Assembly (NCBI GenBank): GCA_951812925.1
Contig: OX638370.1
Coordinates: 83,186,004-83,250,003, forward strand
DNA: 64,000 bases
Origin: Calliopum simillimum
Taxonomy: Eukaryota; Arthropoda; Insecta; Diptera; Lauxaniidae
Reading direction: 5' to 3'
In this document: positions 34,721 through 47,581 of the stretch, piece by piece
Layout: each line of letters begins with the position of its first letter
Position numbering within the stretch: position 1 is the first letter of the stretch
The notes under the pieces: model-generated
What the model was told of the DNA's origin: nothing
Database searches by the model: none
What the model saw: only the letters and a program-made list of their open reading frames with translations
Made by a program: the position numbers and the translations under genes

Positions 34721-35385
34721 TAATATATAATTTTAAGTGGTTTTTGATGGGAAAAAACTAGGAATTCAAACTGCCATATTACGTTTTACGGCCAAAAGTA
34801 ACTTTATCTGTAGGATATATCAAAATCCAGAACAGAGAGATTAAACCTGTGACTGTGACAGACTCGATTTTGGATCAAAAAATACATCTGAAATGAGTAT
34901 TAAAGTGAATAATCTATCAGCAAGTGCTCACTTTTTTAATAAAAAGTCCAAAAAATGCTTAAAAATATAATATCTACTGAAAGTGATATGTATTTTTTAA
35001 TCTACAAATATTGGGGGTTATCGCGAATAAATATTCCCGGGAAATTTTTTTAGACTGCAATGGAAAATGTATAGCAGTCTGAGAAAAATTTACCAGGAAT
35101 ATTTATTCACGATAAACGCCATTAAAAACTTTCTGCATACTCAGTTTGTGATTCATTCTTTAAAATTTAATTTTTTTAAGAAGGATTAAGTATATTTAGA
35201 TTCATTTCGACGGCGTCTCAAAACTTAGAAGGATTCTTCAGAGCGATACCTGCATCTGTTTTTTTTTTTTTTTTTCATCCCATGCTTAACCAACGGAGCG
35301 CTTTTAATTCTGCTGAAGGTAAAAACATCATGTTTTTTGCTCATAACTCATTTTTCTTCACAGATAATATTCGGTTCCAAAATTC
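34721..35385. other. Unassigned stretch
   Basis: AATATTCCCGGGAAATTTTT near 35024 and its near complement near 35080-35100 form a small inverted pair. No gene. Confidence 0.4.
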
Positions 35386-35640
35386 AATTAATTTACTTTT
35401 TTCAATAACGGTCGAAAAAATGATTTTTTACTCAAAATCAAGGTTTCTTACGATAAAACTGTTTAAGGCATAAAATATGAATCGATATGAAGGATACGTC
35501 TGAATTTTTTCAGAGTTTTTGGATATTTATAAATCGACTAATATTTGAAAAATTATAAAATGCGTCAAAAAAATCTGAAATATGCACACGTATACTTTTG
35601 AGGGTTTTGAGCATTTTGAGCCTTAAACAAAAGCAGTATA
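35386..35640 (+). repeat. Dispersed repeat, second copy of the 29325 family
   Basis: TTTTTTACTCAAAATCAAGG and TTTTTTCAGAGTTTTTGG align with 29340-29450 and 61490-61600. Confidence 0.5.
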
Positions 35641-36040
35641 TAAGGTTCAACGGATGCAGATATTGTGTTTAAAAGTTCTTTTAACTTTTGAGACGCCATC
35701 GGCAAGTCTTATTTTTTGCTTGATACAAATCGATCCAGTTAGGATTTCATGGTTTCCCTGTTAATTTGACAGGTAAAAAACTTTCTGAAAACTCATTTTT
35801 AGGATACATTTTTATAATTTTTTTTTTTGCTCTGGAACTCATAAAATTTTTTAAACTCTGAATTTATTGTAAAGTCCAATTCCAGCTGGGTATGCATGAT
35901 AAAGTCTGACGGTGTATGTATGTATGTATATGTATGTGTGTATGTTTGTATTTGAATTTTTTTGATGACGGTTGCGGGTTCTGTAGGTTCGGCTGTCACG
36001 CCAACTGGCAGCCATGATATGTTTGTTAATAAATGTTGCT
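35641..36040. other. Unassigned, TATG microsatellite
   Basis: Impure (TATG)n at 35914-35952. On minus, ATGGCTGCCAGTTGGCGTG begins a 60-codon-scale open frame (about 36015 downward) after a CAA-rich leader, but no splice donor or family motif supports it. Confidence 0.4.
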
Positions 36041-36044
36041 ATTG

Positions 36045-36160
36045 GTATTGATGTTGTTGTTGTTGTTGCTGTTGCTGTAGCCGCCGCTGTTGTTGCTACC
36101 CATTTTATTATTGGCTGCTGCTGTTGTTCCAGTTGTTGTTGTTGTTGTTGTTTTTGCTAC
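36045..36160 (+). repeat. (TTG)n/(CTG)n microsatellite
   Basis: TGTTGTTGTTGTTGCTGTTG and TTGTTGTTGTTGTTGTTTTT, with CTG interruptions. On minus this is opa-type CAA/CAG. Confidence 0.9.
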
Positions 36161-36980
36161 ATATATGTCCATTATAGATTCATAAAAAAATTTGTATTCC
36201 GTGCTTTGGCAATTTCAAATATTTGTTTATCAAAAATTCTTTTCGAAACTTTTTTTTTTTTTGATTTTTAAATTAAAAAATTTTCGCTTATTATTTTGTG
36301 TGAAATTCAAAAATAAAAAAAAAGTGAAATACTCGCAGGACATCAAGCGGATATACAAAAAATATTGCATAGTTTGAGGATAAAATGTGTAAATGTGTTA
36401 TATTGTCTGAATGTGTTAGACAGATTTATCTTTGTTTTAAATGAAAATCATATAAATTTTCAAAGTCTAACTAAGTGGGTGAAATAAGCGAAATAGTTAC
36501 TTATTTAAAAATTATGTGTTTGTGACTTTTGTCACGTAAAAATGTTTACCGAAGTAAAATTAAAGCAAATTAGCCCTATTCTACATAGAACTTCTCATAC
36601 ATAAGATCTCTTCTTCATCTGGAAAATGGTAAAATGATTGATATTGTATCATGATATTTGCAAAAGTTATAGCCATTTCAAAATTATTTTCTATTTAATC
36701 ATGTGCAACGTGTCGTATGAGTGGCATTTATTCAATATGAAAGCATAAAGTTTCTTATTATTTAGCACTTTTTGCTGTCGTGTATACACAATAAGTAAGG
36801 TCGCGCTCAGATAGCGTGCTATGAGCAAAGTTGCGCTCAAAGCAACGCTTTAGCATTGATCGCCATTTTCCGTTTACAAAACAAAAACAAATCAGTTCTG
36901 CTGTGCAGTGAGTGCAAGAGAGAAAGTTACAAATAGAGATATATTCGAAGCGACGCTTCACGCATTGCTCGAAGCGCTCA
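36161..36980. other. Low-copy stretch, no gene recognised
   Basis: From 36790 to 36980 the sequence is more complex, with repeated GCGCTC/GAAGCG words. No ORF with a motif. Confidence 0.4.
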
Positions 36981-36983
36981 CTT

Positions 36984-38581
36984 CACAGTGTAAGATTCTG
37001 TCAATCTGGATGCTCTTAATGAAAAAAATAAGTGCTACAAATTTACAAATTTTATGATTTTTTAGTACATGTTAGATAAATGATTCCTTGTTACATAAAT
37101 GAACTCAAAACATCAGCTAGATAACGGTCACCAAACATGAGTTATTAGAATATTCACAAAAATTATATTTTTTAACTTGAATAATCCCTGCAGTAAAAAT
37201 ATGAGAGAGTCAAAAAAAAATACTAGTTCATGGTTAAAACTAGCCCGAAACTAGTGAAAAAGGGATGCAGTGGGAGCTAGTTTGATATCAGTTTTTAGTT
37301 TGTAGGGGCAAATAAGATTGAATCGTGACTAAAACAAATTACAGTTTTCGTTTTTTGCTTTTGAAATAATTTGTGTTTTGTGTCACTTGAATTGTATGTC
37401 AGAATAAATTGTGAAAAAATAAAATAAATTAATGAATTAATTTTTGTTAATACTGTTATGAATGTAATTTAACTTTATTTAATTTATTTTAAGAAAATAT
37501 AAATTCAAATCAAAAAAAAAAAAAACACAAAAACTTTAATATAGTACTACTTCATACCACAACTAGCCCTGGACTGGTGTAAAAGTAATGCATAAGGGGC
37601 CAATTGAAATTTCGTAGAGCATCAACACACAAAAAAGAATAGTTGCTTGTATGCAAAAGGGATTCAAGTCGGACTAGTACTGGTCTGGTTGATAGAGGAC
37701 TAGTTAATGGACTACTCCTAAACTAGTCAATTTGCCTGCATTGATTCTTTCACTTTAAGTGATTAGAACTAAATTGTTCAGTAACACAGTATTATTGATC
37801 GCTGAATCCGAATATGACCTCCGATTTGCTCCATCACGTCTGAGGTCCGAGTTATTCTTGATTTAAAGTGCAAGAAACGCTTTTTCAGACATATGGCGTA
37901 CATCCGGCATTGAATAGTCCAGAGCTTCCTCTTTAAAGCGCACTTTTAACCTTTTCAATGGAATCATTAGTTTCCGAGATATCATCGATTGGTCCCTGTA
38001 AAGGACTATATTCAGTTTGCATACCTTTACTTCAATGCACGATATCTCGGAAACTAATGATCCAGTTGGAAAAATTAAAAGTACGCTTTAAAGAGGAAGC
38101 TCAGGGCTATTTAATGCCGCTGTCAAAATCGAACTAGACTTATTTAAGGATGTACGCCATATGTTTGAAACTAGCGTTTTCTGCACTTTAAGGATAACTC
38201 GGATCTCATACGTGATGGAGCAAATCAGAGGTCATATTCGGATTCAGCAAGCAAAAATCTATAAAAATCATCTACTCTGATCTCATACTTTTGTTCATCA
38301 CAGTCCTGCGAACTTGTCATAAAGTTTTGTGAAAAAATATTTTAAAATCCGCATTTGATTTCATTTATTTCATTACATGCCTAAAAATGAGAAAACTTTA
38401 AAAAAACCAATATTTTTCATAGACTATAACATACAAGCTTGATCCGGTTTACCATTCTTACTTTATAGGAAATATGCGGACAGGCAATAAAAGTTTATAT
38501 ACAAAATTTCAACTTGATATAATTAAAACTACGGCTGCAATCGAATTAGGAGCATCCAGATTGGCAAAATCTGACACTGTG
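36984..38581. mobile_element. Non-autonomous DNA element, 37-bp inverted ends
   Basis: The left end CACAGTGTAAGATTCTGTCA and following AATCTGGATGCTC match the complement of the right end (38545-38581) with about four mismatches. No transposase in the 1.6-kb interior, which holds an ACTAGT-rich segment (37220-37740) and foldback copy 3 (37785-38308). No target duplication is obvious. Superfamily not assigned. Confidence 0.65.
37785..38308. mobile_element. Foldback element copy 3 (TAA family)
   Basis: It is preceded by TAA (37782-37784). Inner arms 37801-38010 and 38035-38254 pair. The outer right flank (CATACTTTTGTTCATCACAG) aligns with copy 2 at 5601-5620. The right flank reads CGA, not TAA, so one duplicate has decayed or the end is off. 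Confidence 0.8.
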
Positions 38582-38589
38582 AACTGTGA

Positions 38590-39680
38590 AATGAAAAATA
38601 TTTTATGAAATGAAGAAATCTGACCAAACTATTGAATAAATGGTTGAAATATACAAAAAAAAAATACGTGTTCGTCGGGTCTTTTCAAGTAAAATTTTCA
38701 AACCCGAATATCTCAAAAGCCAGAATTCTAGCATAAAAATAACTAACAATAAGCAAAAGCCACACTAGGCTCAAAAGAATACTTCACAATGATCCCGAAA
38801 AATTCGCTTTGAAGGAATTAAAGCAAAATACTTATTTTTTAACCAATTTTAAAAGCAACCAACATACCCTTTATTTAATTTGATTTTTTCTATCTGCTGA
38901 CCAACTAAAAATTTGAATAAATATTTACTTAAATACAACAATTTTTCTTCATTTCAGATGATGATGTAACTACGCTCTCAATTAAAATTTGAAGTCGAAA
39001 ATTTTGAAAGAAGAACATTAAGCCCTCGCCTACTCAAATGTTGCCAAATAAATACGGGTAAAAGCCAGAAATATAAAAATAAATAAATAAAAACTCATTT
39101 ATACAAAACGCACGCACGTGTTGTAAAAGACGCGCACATGAAACATCAAAGGACACAGGAGCAAGATTTGCTGGCGGCATTACATTTGTATATGCACGTA
39201 TGTATATGTAATACTAGGGATGATATTGTTGTTGGCAAGAGGTAAATTATACCTGCATTTTAATTTCGACACATATATTTATACAGAGATTAAAGGAAGA
39301 AGGAAAAAAAGGAGCAAATAAACGTGAAAATGTGGCAGCACACGTACGTGCAGTGGAAAATAAAAACCAAAATTTGTGAGGGCGAAAATTAAAACATAAA
39401 ATTTCGCTAAAAGAAGTAGATTTTTGAAGAAATCTAATTTTTAGCAGGTGAATATCCCAATTCCAACGTCACCGAAAATGAGTTGTGGAATATTCAGCTT
39501 TAGGGTGTGAAACAAAAAAAAAAAAATATTTTTGCAAATAAGAATTCAAATTTGGAGTAACAGTCTGAATGCTTGTCTGATGCACAAATCTTTATTTTTA
39601 AGTTCCCAAGTCCTTGCAAAAAGTTACATATAACCTCGTATCATGGTGTCCATATATTCGATGTTCTTTGCAAATAGCTT
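38590..39680. other. Unassigned stretch
   Basis: TTTTTCTTCATTTCAG at 38942 looks like a splice acceptor, but the following frame stops after three codons. No gene called. Confidence 0.4.
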
Positions 39681-41500
39681 TCTAATAGCCTGTTTCCACT
39701 TGCTTGGTTAAGGCAGTTGTTTTGGTTTATGCTTGGTAATGCACAAACTACTATAAGGACCTTTTCAATTTGTTTGAAAAATTTTAGTTGGTTTCAAACA
39801 AACCATATACAAAACTAAATACAAAAATGTTAGCATGGCAACGCCTTTTTAGCTAGAGCATTATACATAGATAGAAAATATGAAAAATAAACCAAAACAA
39901 ACAAATCCAGTGAATTCCTTCAGTTATAAGAGAAAAAACATGTACGAATAGCTTTACTGCCCAAAGTGTTGTGATTTGTTTTGCAACAGAGTAGCTGTTA
40001 AAAAAAAAACTAACCTACATAGTTTGAACGCGGATTTTAGCGTTCTTGTTTTTTCTGAAGTAAGTTTGGTTAACAAACATAGTGCGAACAAGGCAAAGAA
40101 GTCCATTACATTACCATTATATTATTGGATAAGGCGATTTTATTAGTTTATACTTGGTTAAAATATAAAAGGACTTTTGATTTGTATGAAAAATTTAAGT
40201 TGGTTTCAAACAAACCATATTGAAAACCAAATGGCACTGCTTCCTTAACCAGTAATCCTAAATGGAGAAACTTCTTAGAGGGAAATAATGAAAATAGTGA
40301 ATTTAAAAAAAAAAAAATTATACAAAAACCCACTTAATTAGATTTGGTTAAATCTCCGAAAAATGTTCCAAAACATGCCTTTTTTGTCCCTACCTATTTT
40401 TTTTATTTCTTGAAGATATAGAATATGATGACTTTAACATTTTTAAAAAATGAACATAAACCTTCAGGGCTGCCATACGTGTTTTTTTTTATATTTCGCT
40501 TAAATAATATATTTAAAAAATTAAAATAAAATTTTAGTCACAAAACGCTTAAATAAACTTTTGAAAAATTCAACATAAATTTTTAGGGTTGCCACATGGT
40601 TGTTTTCGAAAACTTATTTTAAATCTTAATTATTTTGACTAAATTTAATTTGTTATTTTAAATAAATGGCTTAAGCTAAACTTACAAAAAAAAAACCAGG
40701 TGGCAACATCGAAAGTTTTGTAAAATTTTAAACAAGTTTATTTGAGCGTTTCTAAAACCAAAAATTTCAATTTGGTTGTCAACCCTAAAAATTTATGTTC
40801 GATTTTTAAAAAATTTATTTCAATATTTTTAGACTAAATTTAATTTTTTATTTTTTATATAAATAGCTTAAGCAAAGCTAATAAAAAAAAACCAGTTGGA
40901 GGGTTACTAAACGGAAAATGATGAAATGTTGCAAAATTCGACGGAGAATGATGAAACGGAGAATGACCAAATGTTGCAAAAACAGTAATATAACAATGAA
41001 AATTTGATTTACTAAAATACAAAATCTGATTGAGCTGAAAACACACTGAATCTCATCTTTCTCTTCCTTTTCAGTTCTCTATTTACTCAGTATTTAAAAA
41101 ATTTGCAGTTAGAATTAAAAATCTGAGCGGAGATAGTCTAAAATAAGGGACCAGCTTTTACGTAAAATTAATCTTTATAAAAAAATTTTTCGAAGAGTTA
41201 ACATAGAAAACCGGTAGCTTAAATATTTATACAAACAATGTCGTATAAGTTTTTTTCCGTTTGGTTAGATAAATTTTAATTAAACAAGTTAAGTCAATTT
41301 TATTGGTTTATGCTTTTCAGTTTTTATGAGAAACTGTTGTTGGTTTGAAACAAACCCCATAGAAAACCAAATTAATGTGAGCATGGCAATGTTTTTTTTT
41401 TTTTAGCCAGTGCAACACTGAACTCTAAGAAGGAAATAATGATAAATAAAACAGTGCGTTAAAAAAAAATGTATATACAAAATCCAGCCAAACTATAAGT
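39681..41500 (+). repeat. Modular dispersed repeat: TTGGTTTCAAACAAACC module x3 and ATTCTCCGT module
   Basis: The module TTGGTTTCAAACAAACCATA with an upstream TTTTGGTTTATGCTTGG-like phrase occurs at about 39720-39810, 40130-40230 and 41310-41370. Between them, 40330-41170 matches the inverted copy at 34020-34720 and the plus copy at 57240-60060 (ACGGAGAATGATGAAACGG; TGAGCGGAGATAGTC). Base 40366-40380 is an empty-site relative of the insertion at 57350. Confidence 0.7.
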
Positions 41501-41745
41501 GAAAAAACGTGCGAGCAGTGTTATGAGCCGTTGGTTAACCAAGCCAAAATAAGCCAACTGCCGCAGAATAAACCAAGCGAGACCAAGCTAAGCTATGAGC
41601 TTTGGTTTGGTTTACTTTAGTTTGGTTACTTATATTGTGGGAACATAGCATAATAAAAAAGAAGCTATCAGGATAGCATTCTACATATAAGAGGCCTGCA
41701 AAAACTTTCAGATTTTCACCTGAATTGATTAGTACCGTCATTGGA
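41501..41745. other. Unassigned, AACCAAGC-rich
   Basis: GGTTAACCAAGCCAAAATAA and further AACCAAGC/CCAAGC words at 41530-41590, with complementary GGTTTGG words at 41602-41630. Confidence 0.4.
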
Positions 41746-43260
41746 GTTTTACTTACCGAGGGTGTGTTATTTAATTGATTTTTCTTTCATAGTATAAAGA
41801 TCAACAAGGACGGTACTCGTTTTCGCTGAGACTGAGCTCTGAGTCAATTTATCAACACGGGTCAAACGTCTAAACGGAAACATCAAAAACGCAAGCCCAA
41901 GTTTAATACAAAGCCAATTAGTCTCTACTTGACATTCTCCTCATCTTTGGTTAACTTTTCATTACTCGAGGCTTAAAATTAACAAAAGCTTCACTAGGTG
42001 AACAGAACTAAATATTTTTTTTGTGCTAGCCTGCCTGCAAATTAGCCTTCCTACTGCTACTTAAGATAGGGTCATATTGCATAAAGATTTCCTTTTTTTT
42101 TCGATTCACCCAAAATGCGTAAGGATGAAAACCGCTTTGCGCTGTTAATGTCAATGCCGAAAATAACAAATGTCATTATCCTTTCGATAATTTTAAATTT
42201 TCACACCGAAATGGAACACATCAACAGCTTCAGCAGCAACAACAAAGTGAGCAACACCAATAACAACAACAGCAGCGGCAGTGGTAACTGAACAAGCGCC
42301 ACACGCTACACCACACAGATCAGCATGGTTGACTGAATGGCATGGTTTGATGGTTGGTTGGTTAGTTACACACATCGCACTCGTTGGCTGATTTGGTTGG
42401 ATTGATGACGACTGGTATGAATAGGTTTTGTTGGTCTTGTTGTTACTGCTGCTGGCTGCTGGCTGCCATGAGAACCACCAATATACACAAACCATTCCTG
42501 ATGCTGTTGCTGCTGCCGTTGTTGTTGACGCACAATGCGAATACGATTCCAAATGCTACCGCTGCTACTTCTGCTGAGACAAATGGTTTGTCACGAAGAA
42601 TAAATACTTCGTGATGTTGCTCTGGAATTTGGAATTATATGCGATTTGGGTACTGACACGAAATGCTGCCGCGAGGTACAACAATGTTTTGAGCTTTCGT
42701 CGAAAATCGACAGACAAACAGACCGACAGACAGACAGATAGAAATTACTTGCGCCTAAGGGAAGTTTGGGGTAATACGTGCACCAGAGAATTGTGCATTG
42801 CTCTGTTGGTTCGATGGTGGTGTAGTGGGGGTTTGTTAAAAGAAGTAAAAGAAAAAAAAATCATTATGATGACATAGTAGGTTGTTATTCTGGCTGGGGA
42901 AAAATTAAGCAACATCAACAACAATTCTTCATTTCGACTGCCTTTTATATGTTTTTTCAGTTATTTTTCTTTCTGTAAATGGAGTTGATTTTTTTTTTTT
43001 GTATGTGCTATTTTTTCAGCTTAAATGCGCGTATTTCTGCGATATTTTTTCATGTCGTGTCGTGTTCATTCGTGTTGTTTCGCTTTTAAGTGCCATCACA
43101 CTAAGCAATCAACAAAATTAAAATTTATCAACTTGTTACCGCCGCCTTTCCGCTCCTCTCTATTTGTATTCCTTTCTTCCTGTTTGGAGTCTTGTTTGTT
43201 GTAGCTTATATCCTGAACGTATTTGCTCTTTTTCTTATTAAATATTGCATAAATATGAAC
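41746..43260. other. Low-copy, higher-complexity region with CAA/CAG and GACA tracts
   Basis: Contains CAACAACAACAGCAGC at 42264, TGCTGCTGGCTGCTGGCTGC at 42448, CTGTTGCTGCTGCCGTTG at 42503, and (GACA)n at 42713-42745. No transposon homology. The 119-codon minus frame 42193-42552 is a Ser/Thr/Ala-rich read-through of triplet repeats. The region could be regulatory or UTR sequence of a fly gene, but nothing decides this. Confidence 0.45.
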
Positions 43261-46109
43261 AAGAAAGGTTGTCCAATATAAAAAAGAAAAATGAAAATAT
43301 TTAAAGAGTAATTGACATTAAACGAAGCAGGGGAATGACGTATTAGAAAAGTCATTATGTACGAATCTATCACAGAACAGGCGGTTAAGTTTATTTAATT
43401 GGAAATTGTCTGGACCAATAAAATTATTTATTCATGTTCACCGTGTTCTGTAGATTGCTAGCCTAGGATAACTTCCAATGTCAAATTGTTCATCAAATCA
43501 AGACAAGCTCCGATTTCGAACAGCGTAAATGGTAAAGCATTTTAAAAAAGTCGCGTAAATCATCAACGCAAGTCTACCGACAAGTATTGGCAACCAGGAA
43601 TATCAACGAAGGGGTGAAATGCGCTATAAAAGTAATATTGTATATAGTTTATATAGAATATATTTTTTCCATTTCTGAATCCCACCGATTCGGAAATATT
43701 CCTAATTTTGTCAGCTGAGAATGAACGTTAAAGCCTTTGATGGCAAGGTTCTGAAATATTGAGAGATCAAAGGAACAAAGAAATACTTAAATGTTTGATC
43801 GGTTAAAAAGTTCCAGAATAGATACGGCTTAGATAGGTCCTGCAACACCCAAAGCTGTCATTACTTATCATTGCTAGAATCAACATAACGAAAAGATACT
43901 TCGATTACTTCCATAATGCCTGTTACTCTCAGTGAAGGACAACGGGTGGTGTGCATATTGTGTGACTTAACCATTTTAATTTTAACCATCTGATTATATG
44001 TATATCGTCTCTTCTTATACGAGCTAAAATTATATATAAATAAATACCTATATATATTAGGCCGGGTCACTTCGCTCGCATTGAAGTTTTGATGTACTAC
44101 TTTAAAATGCAATACGAAAAAGAAATTATAAAAAGGTATATTAATAGGACATTTTTCAGACTAAAACAGCCGCCAAATTTCAACTTTAAAGGTACAGAAC
44201 TTTTGCGAAATTCTTTTAAATCTTATAAGCCAAATACAGTTTTAGAAAGCTTATACAATAAGCTAAAAGTTTTTTTATAGAAAAGTATTTTCCAAAACGT
44301 TAGGATGTACCAAGATTTTTTATTTTTATTTTTTTGTAAAACATGTTAAAAAATCCGACATTCCACAGATGAAATTTTGTGTTAGTTTAGGTCTCCTCTG
44401 TTACCTCTCAGAATCTTCGTAACATTATCGATTATACCCTGTAAATCGCAAACTGTAAGAGGTAGTTTGATTAAATTTGTTACACACGATATCACCATCA
44501 ATATCATGAATCATCATCAAAATCATGATTTGTAAGAAAAAGTGGCAAACATTTAAATAAAGCCACTCCCACTTTTCACCAACAGCAAAAATTAAATTCT
44601 AAATAACCGATTTTGACAAGTTTTGTGTCATTTGTTTAATGATGAGAGACTTATACGGCACACCTCTCCCCACATGTTTTAAATAAAAAGTGATTGCACC
44701 CAAAATGTTTTTTCAGGAAAATGTGTATGTAGAATGACTCTAAGATCAAACATATATAGCTTTTTTTTCAAAGTGAACCGCACTTTTTCGAACCAGGACC
44801 GAAAAACACATTTTTTAGCCTGGGACCAAAAAAAAGTTTGACTAAATTGGATACAAAAAATTAGTATGCAAAAAGTTTTCTGCTTAGTTGTAGGATAAAA
44901 AAAATGTAAGCTGGAAAATTCTATCTGATATCGTTTACGAGATATTGCATTTTTACTTAATTTTTTGACTTTCTATTAAAAAATTAAATTTTTGCGTACT
45001 AAAAAAATAATGATCAACAAAAACAAACAAAAACAAAAATATTCAGTTCTAATGTATTTTTTGATGCTGAATCCGAATCTGGTCTTGAAATTTCTCTATC
45101 ATTTCTGAATTTTGAGATATTCTAACCTGCAATTTCGACATGTACGGTTTTTTTACCACTTTTGAGGTTATATGACAGGGCCAGGTAATTGTTCATCATA
45201 AAACTCGAGAAGGTTTTTAAAAGCGCTATTCTTTTTCTTCGAAACTCTTTTTGATCTATACCGATATCTTTATTTTTCTCCGAAATCTCCTAACTTAAAA
45301 AAAGTTCAAAAAATACACGAAAGACGCCACCGGAATAAGGGATCAAAAAAACCTATATAAACAGGAGATAATGGGTTTATATGGATTGGAATAAGACAAA
45401 AAGTTCGATATAACTATCACACGACTCATTTCGATCATTTTTGAGATCCTAATAAAAGAAAAAACGTATCAAGCCGAAATTTTGCATAAAATGGTCGTTG
45501 AGAGAATATTCAGCTTTTCACTTTTTTGAGACACCTATCATGTTTTCGGATGTGATATTTAGTGGAGTTTCCAGAAATCTGTAGAATATTTCTTTAGTTC
45601 TATTTTCCATTGGTACATTTTAGTGCCAATGCTGTGGAAGTGTAAAATTAACCAGTAAGTGGGAGGTTGGTTTTGAAGATTTTTGGCTTTCGCTATGAAA
45701 TTTCGACTTTTTAGTGTTTCGCAACTAGCAAATATCTCTTTGGGTAATACTGACTCAATAGGAGAACCTGTTTCAGGGGACATTTTTGTACTTTTTTAAT
45801 AAAACGGGAAAAATGGGTTAACATTTTCTACAAATCATGGATAAGTTTGCTGAACAAATGACACACCTCAGATGCAAAGATCGTATAGTTTAACATGACA
45901 ATTTAATACAAGAACTCATTAAAAGGGCAAAAGGTTAAATTGATTTGGAATAAAGTTTGTTTCGATTTCGAAAAAAATTAATTTGAATCAATAAAAAAAC
46001 CACATGATGTGAAAAAAAGTTTGACTTGGAGTGGAAAACATGTATCAGAATCACAATCAACCTTGAAGCACGTCCGTCTCAGTTTTAAAAAAATCTTCAT
46101 CTAAAACTA
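43261..46109. other. Unassigned AT-rich region
   Basis: No motif-bearing ORF. GCTGAATCCGAATCTGGTC at 45066 resembles the opening phrase of the foldback arms and the phrases at 52140 and 53910. The 74-codon frame 45559-45783 minus is unrecognised. Confidence 0.45.
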
Positions 46110-46111
46110 TA

Positions 46112-47268
46112 CGGAGGGCCTAACAAAAGTTCGCTTAGTAGGTGTCATGTTATAAATTTTTAGTAAATCAAAAAAGTGCGTAATATTTGTTATAGTCTTA
46201 CGTTATATCATTTTAATTAGTGAATGCCAAATAGCATTTGAAGTTAATGCGCCATCCCTCATGACTATTTTAAAGTGGTTCCGAAGATTCCAAGCAGGTA
46301 ATTTTTCTGTGGAGGACGAACCTCGAAATTTTCGACTGATGATGCAAGTGAAGCGCTGGTGAAGTCTAAAATTGACGAAGATCCAAGATTGATCCAAAAA
46401 ATCATTGCTGAGGAACTGCGCTTGAATGCCATGGCTGTATCGCGAGTATTAAAAAATGATCTTGGATACACGAAAAAATCTGCACGAAGGAGGGTTCCTA
46501 GAATTTAATGTGATTCTCAAAAAGAGACACGTGTACGTTTCGCTAAGTATTTTCTTGAAAAATTCAAAAACGGAGAGTCTAACTCTTTCAAGAAAATAGT
46601 AACACGTAATAATGCATGGTTCTACAAGTATGACCCTGAAACCAAACAACAATCCATAGTATGGAGCCCAGAAATTGCAAGTCCACCTGATAAAGCAAAG
46701 CAACAAAAGTAATGATGTCAGTTTACTTCACCATAGAGAAAGTTGTAGCTGCTATACCTTTGGAAAAAGGTCAGACGGTTACTGTTAAGTGGTATACTGA
46801 AACCTGTTTACCAAAAGTTTTCCAAAATTTATTGGGAAAGCGCCAAAAAAAAGGAGCTACGCCGCTACTTTCTACATCACGATAATGCGCCAGCACACAC
46901 TGCTGAAAAAACCACAGATTTTATTGCGCTTTCAGGCATCGATGAAATTCGTCCAGCACCATATTTCCCAGATCTAGCGCCTTGTGACTTCTGGTTGTTT
47001 CCAAAAATAAAAATAAAAATTTGAGAGGGAGAGTCCTCAACAACAATGAGGAGATAATAAATGCGGTCAATGATGAAATTGTAAAACTGCAAAAAGCCGA
47101 TTTTGAAGACTGTTTTTAAAGATGGATTTATCGACTTCAAAAGTATATCAAAATAAATGGCGATTACGTTGAAAAAATACTAATGGATGAAGAATAAAGT
47201 TATAAATTTAAAAAAATTTTTATCCGGTTTTTTAAATTTTACTAAGCGAACTTTTGTTAGGCCCCTCG
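46112..47268 (+). mobile_element. Mariner element with intact ends and a broken transposase gene, 1157 bp
   Basis: 29-bp inverted ends (CGGAGGGCCTAACAAAAGTT then CGCTTAGTA; right end complement CGAGGGGCC...) differ at two bases. TA lies on both sides (46110-46111, 47269-47270), the mariner target site. The interior is a transposase pseudogene (46215-47197). The ends look usable by a transposase from elsewhere; the element itself makes none. Confidence 0.9.
46215..47197 (+). pseudogene. Mariner transposase, near full length, frameshifted and catalytically dead
   Basis: HTH region: ECQIAFEVNAPSLMTILKWF with RRFQAGNFSVEDEPR (46224-46330), then a frame change, then STDDASEALVKSKIDEDPRL and LKNDLGYTKKSARRR, a stop at 46506-46508, VRFAKYFLEKFKNGES, and the first-Asp motif degraded to VTRNNAWFYKYDPETKQQS (family GDETWFY, so Asp/Glu lost). 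Next come VVAAIPLEKGQTVTVKWYTE, TCLPKVFQ, the second Asp in FLHHDNAPAHTAEKT and the third Asp in PDLAPCDFWLFPK. The final codons YIKINGDYVEKILMDEE end at TAA 47195-47197. The length of ~327 codons fits the family. At least four disablements are present. Confidence 0.9.
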
Positions 47269-47270
47269 TA

Positions 47271-47581
47271 TACGTATATCTTGTATTTAGACTAACAAGT
47301 GCTGAAAGCTTTTCACTGTTCAAGTTCTGATTAGTGCTTAGCTAGGCATTAAGAAAACGGCCTTAGATGTCAATATTGCCCAATAGAAGGAAGGTAAATT
47401 TGACTAAAAAATAATGAAAATTTTGCCCTAACTCTTTTTATTTTGAGTGAATTTAACTTGTTGCCACAACTATGTGGACATAATATATATAAAAAAGAGC
47501 AACAGTTGTTCGCATACTTTTTATTTTTTCTTTTTTCCTCAAAAGGTGGGGAAGAGTGATTGCAAGAGATATTGTACTTAC
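47271..47581. other. Flank of the mariner, low-copy
   Basis: Would be intron on the minus strand if the microexon at 47582-47621 is real. Otherwise unassigned. Confidence 0.35.

Noticed and set aside
38942..38990. Splice acceptor TTTTTCTTCATTTCAG followed by ATGATGATGTAA
   Set aside because: The frame closes at once and no partner donor or coding sequence is visible.
42193..42552. 119-codon minus ORF rich in Ser/Thr/Ala/Val
   Set aside because: Translation of interrupted triplet repeats; no start context or neighbouring exon.
42713..42745. (GACA)n tract as a regulatory or Y-linked marker
   Set aside because: Short impure microsatellite; sequence alone says nothing about function.
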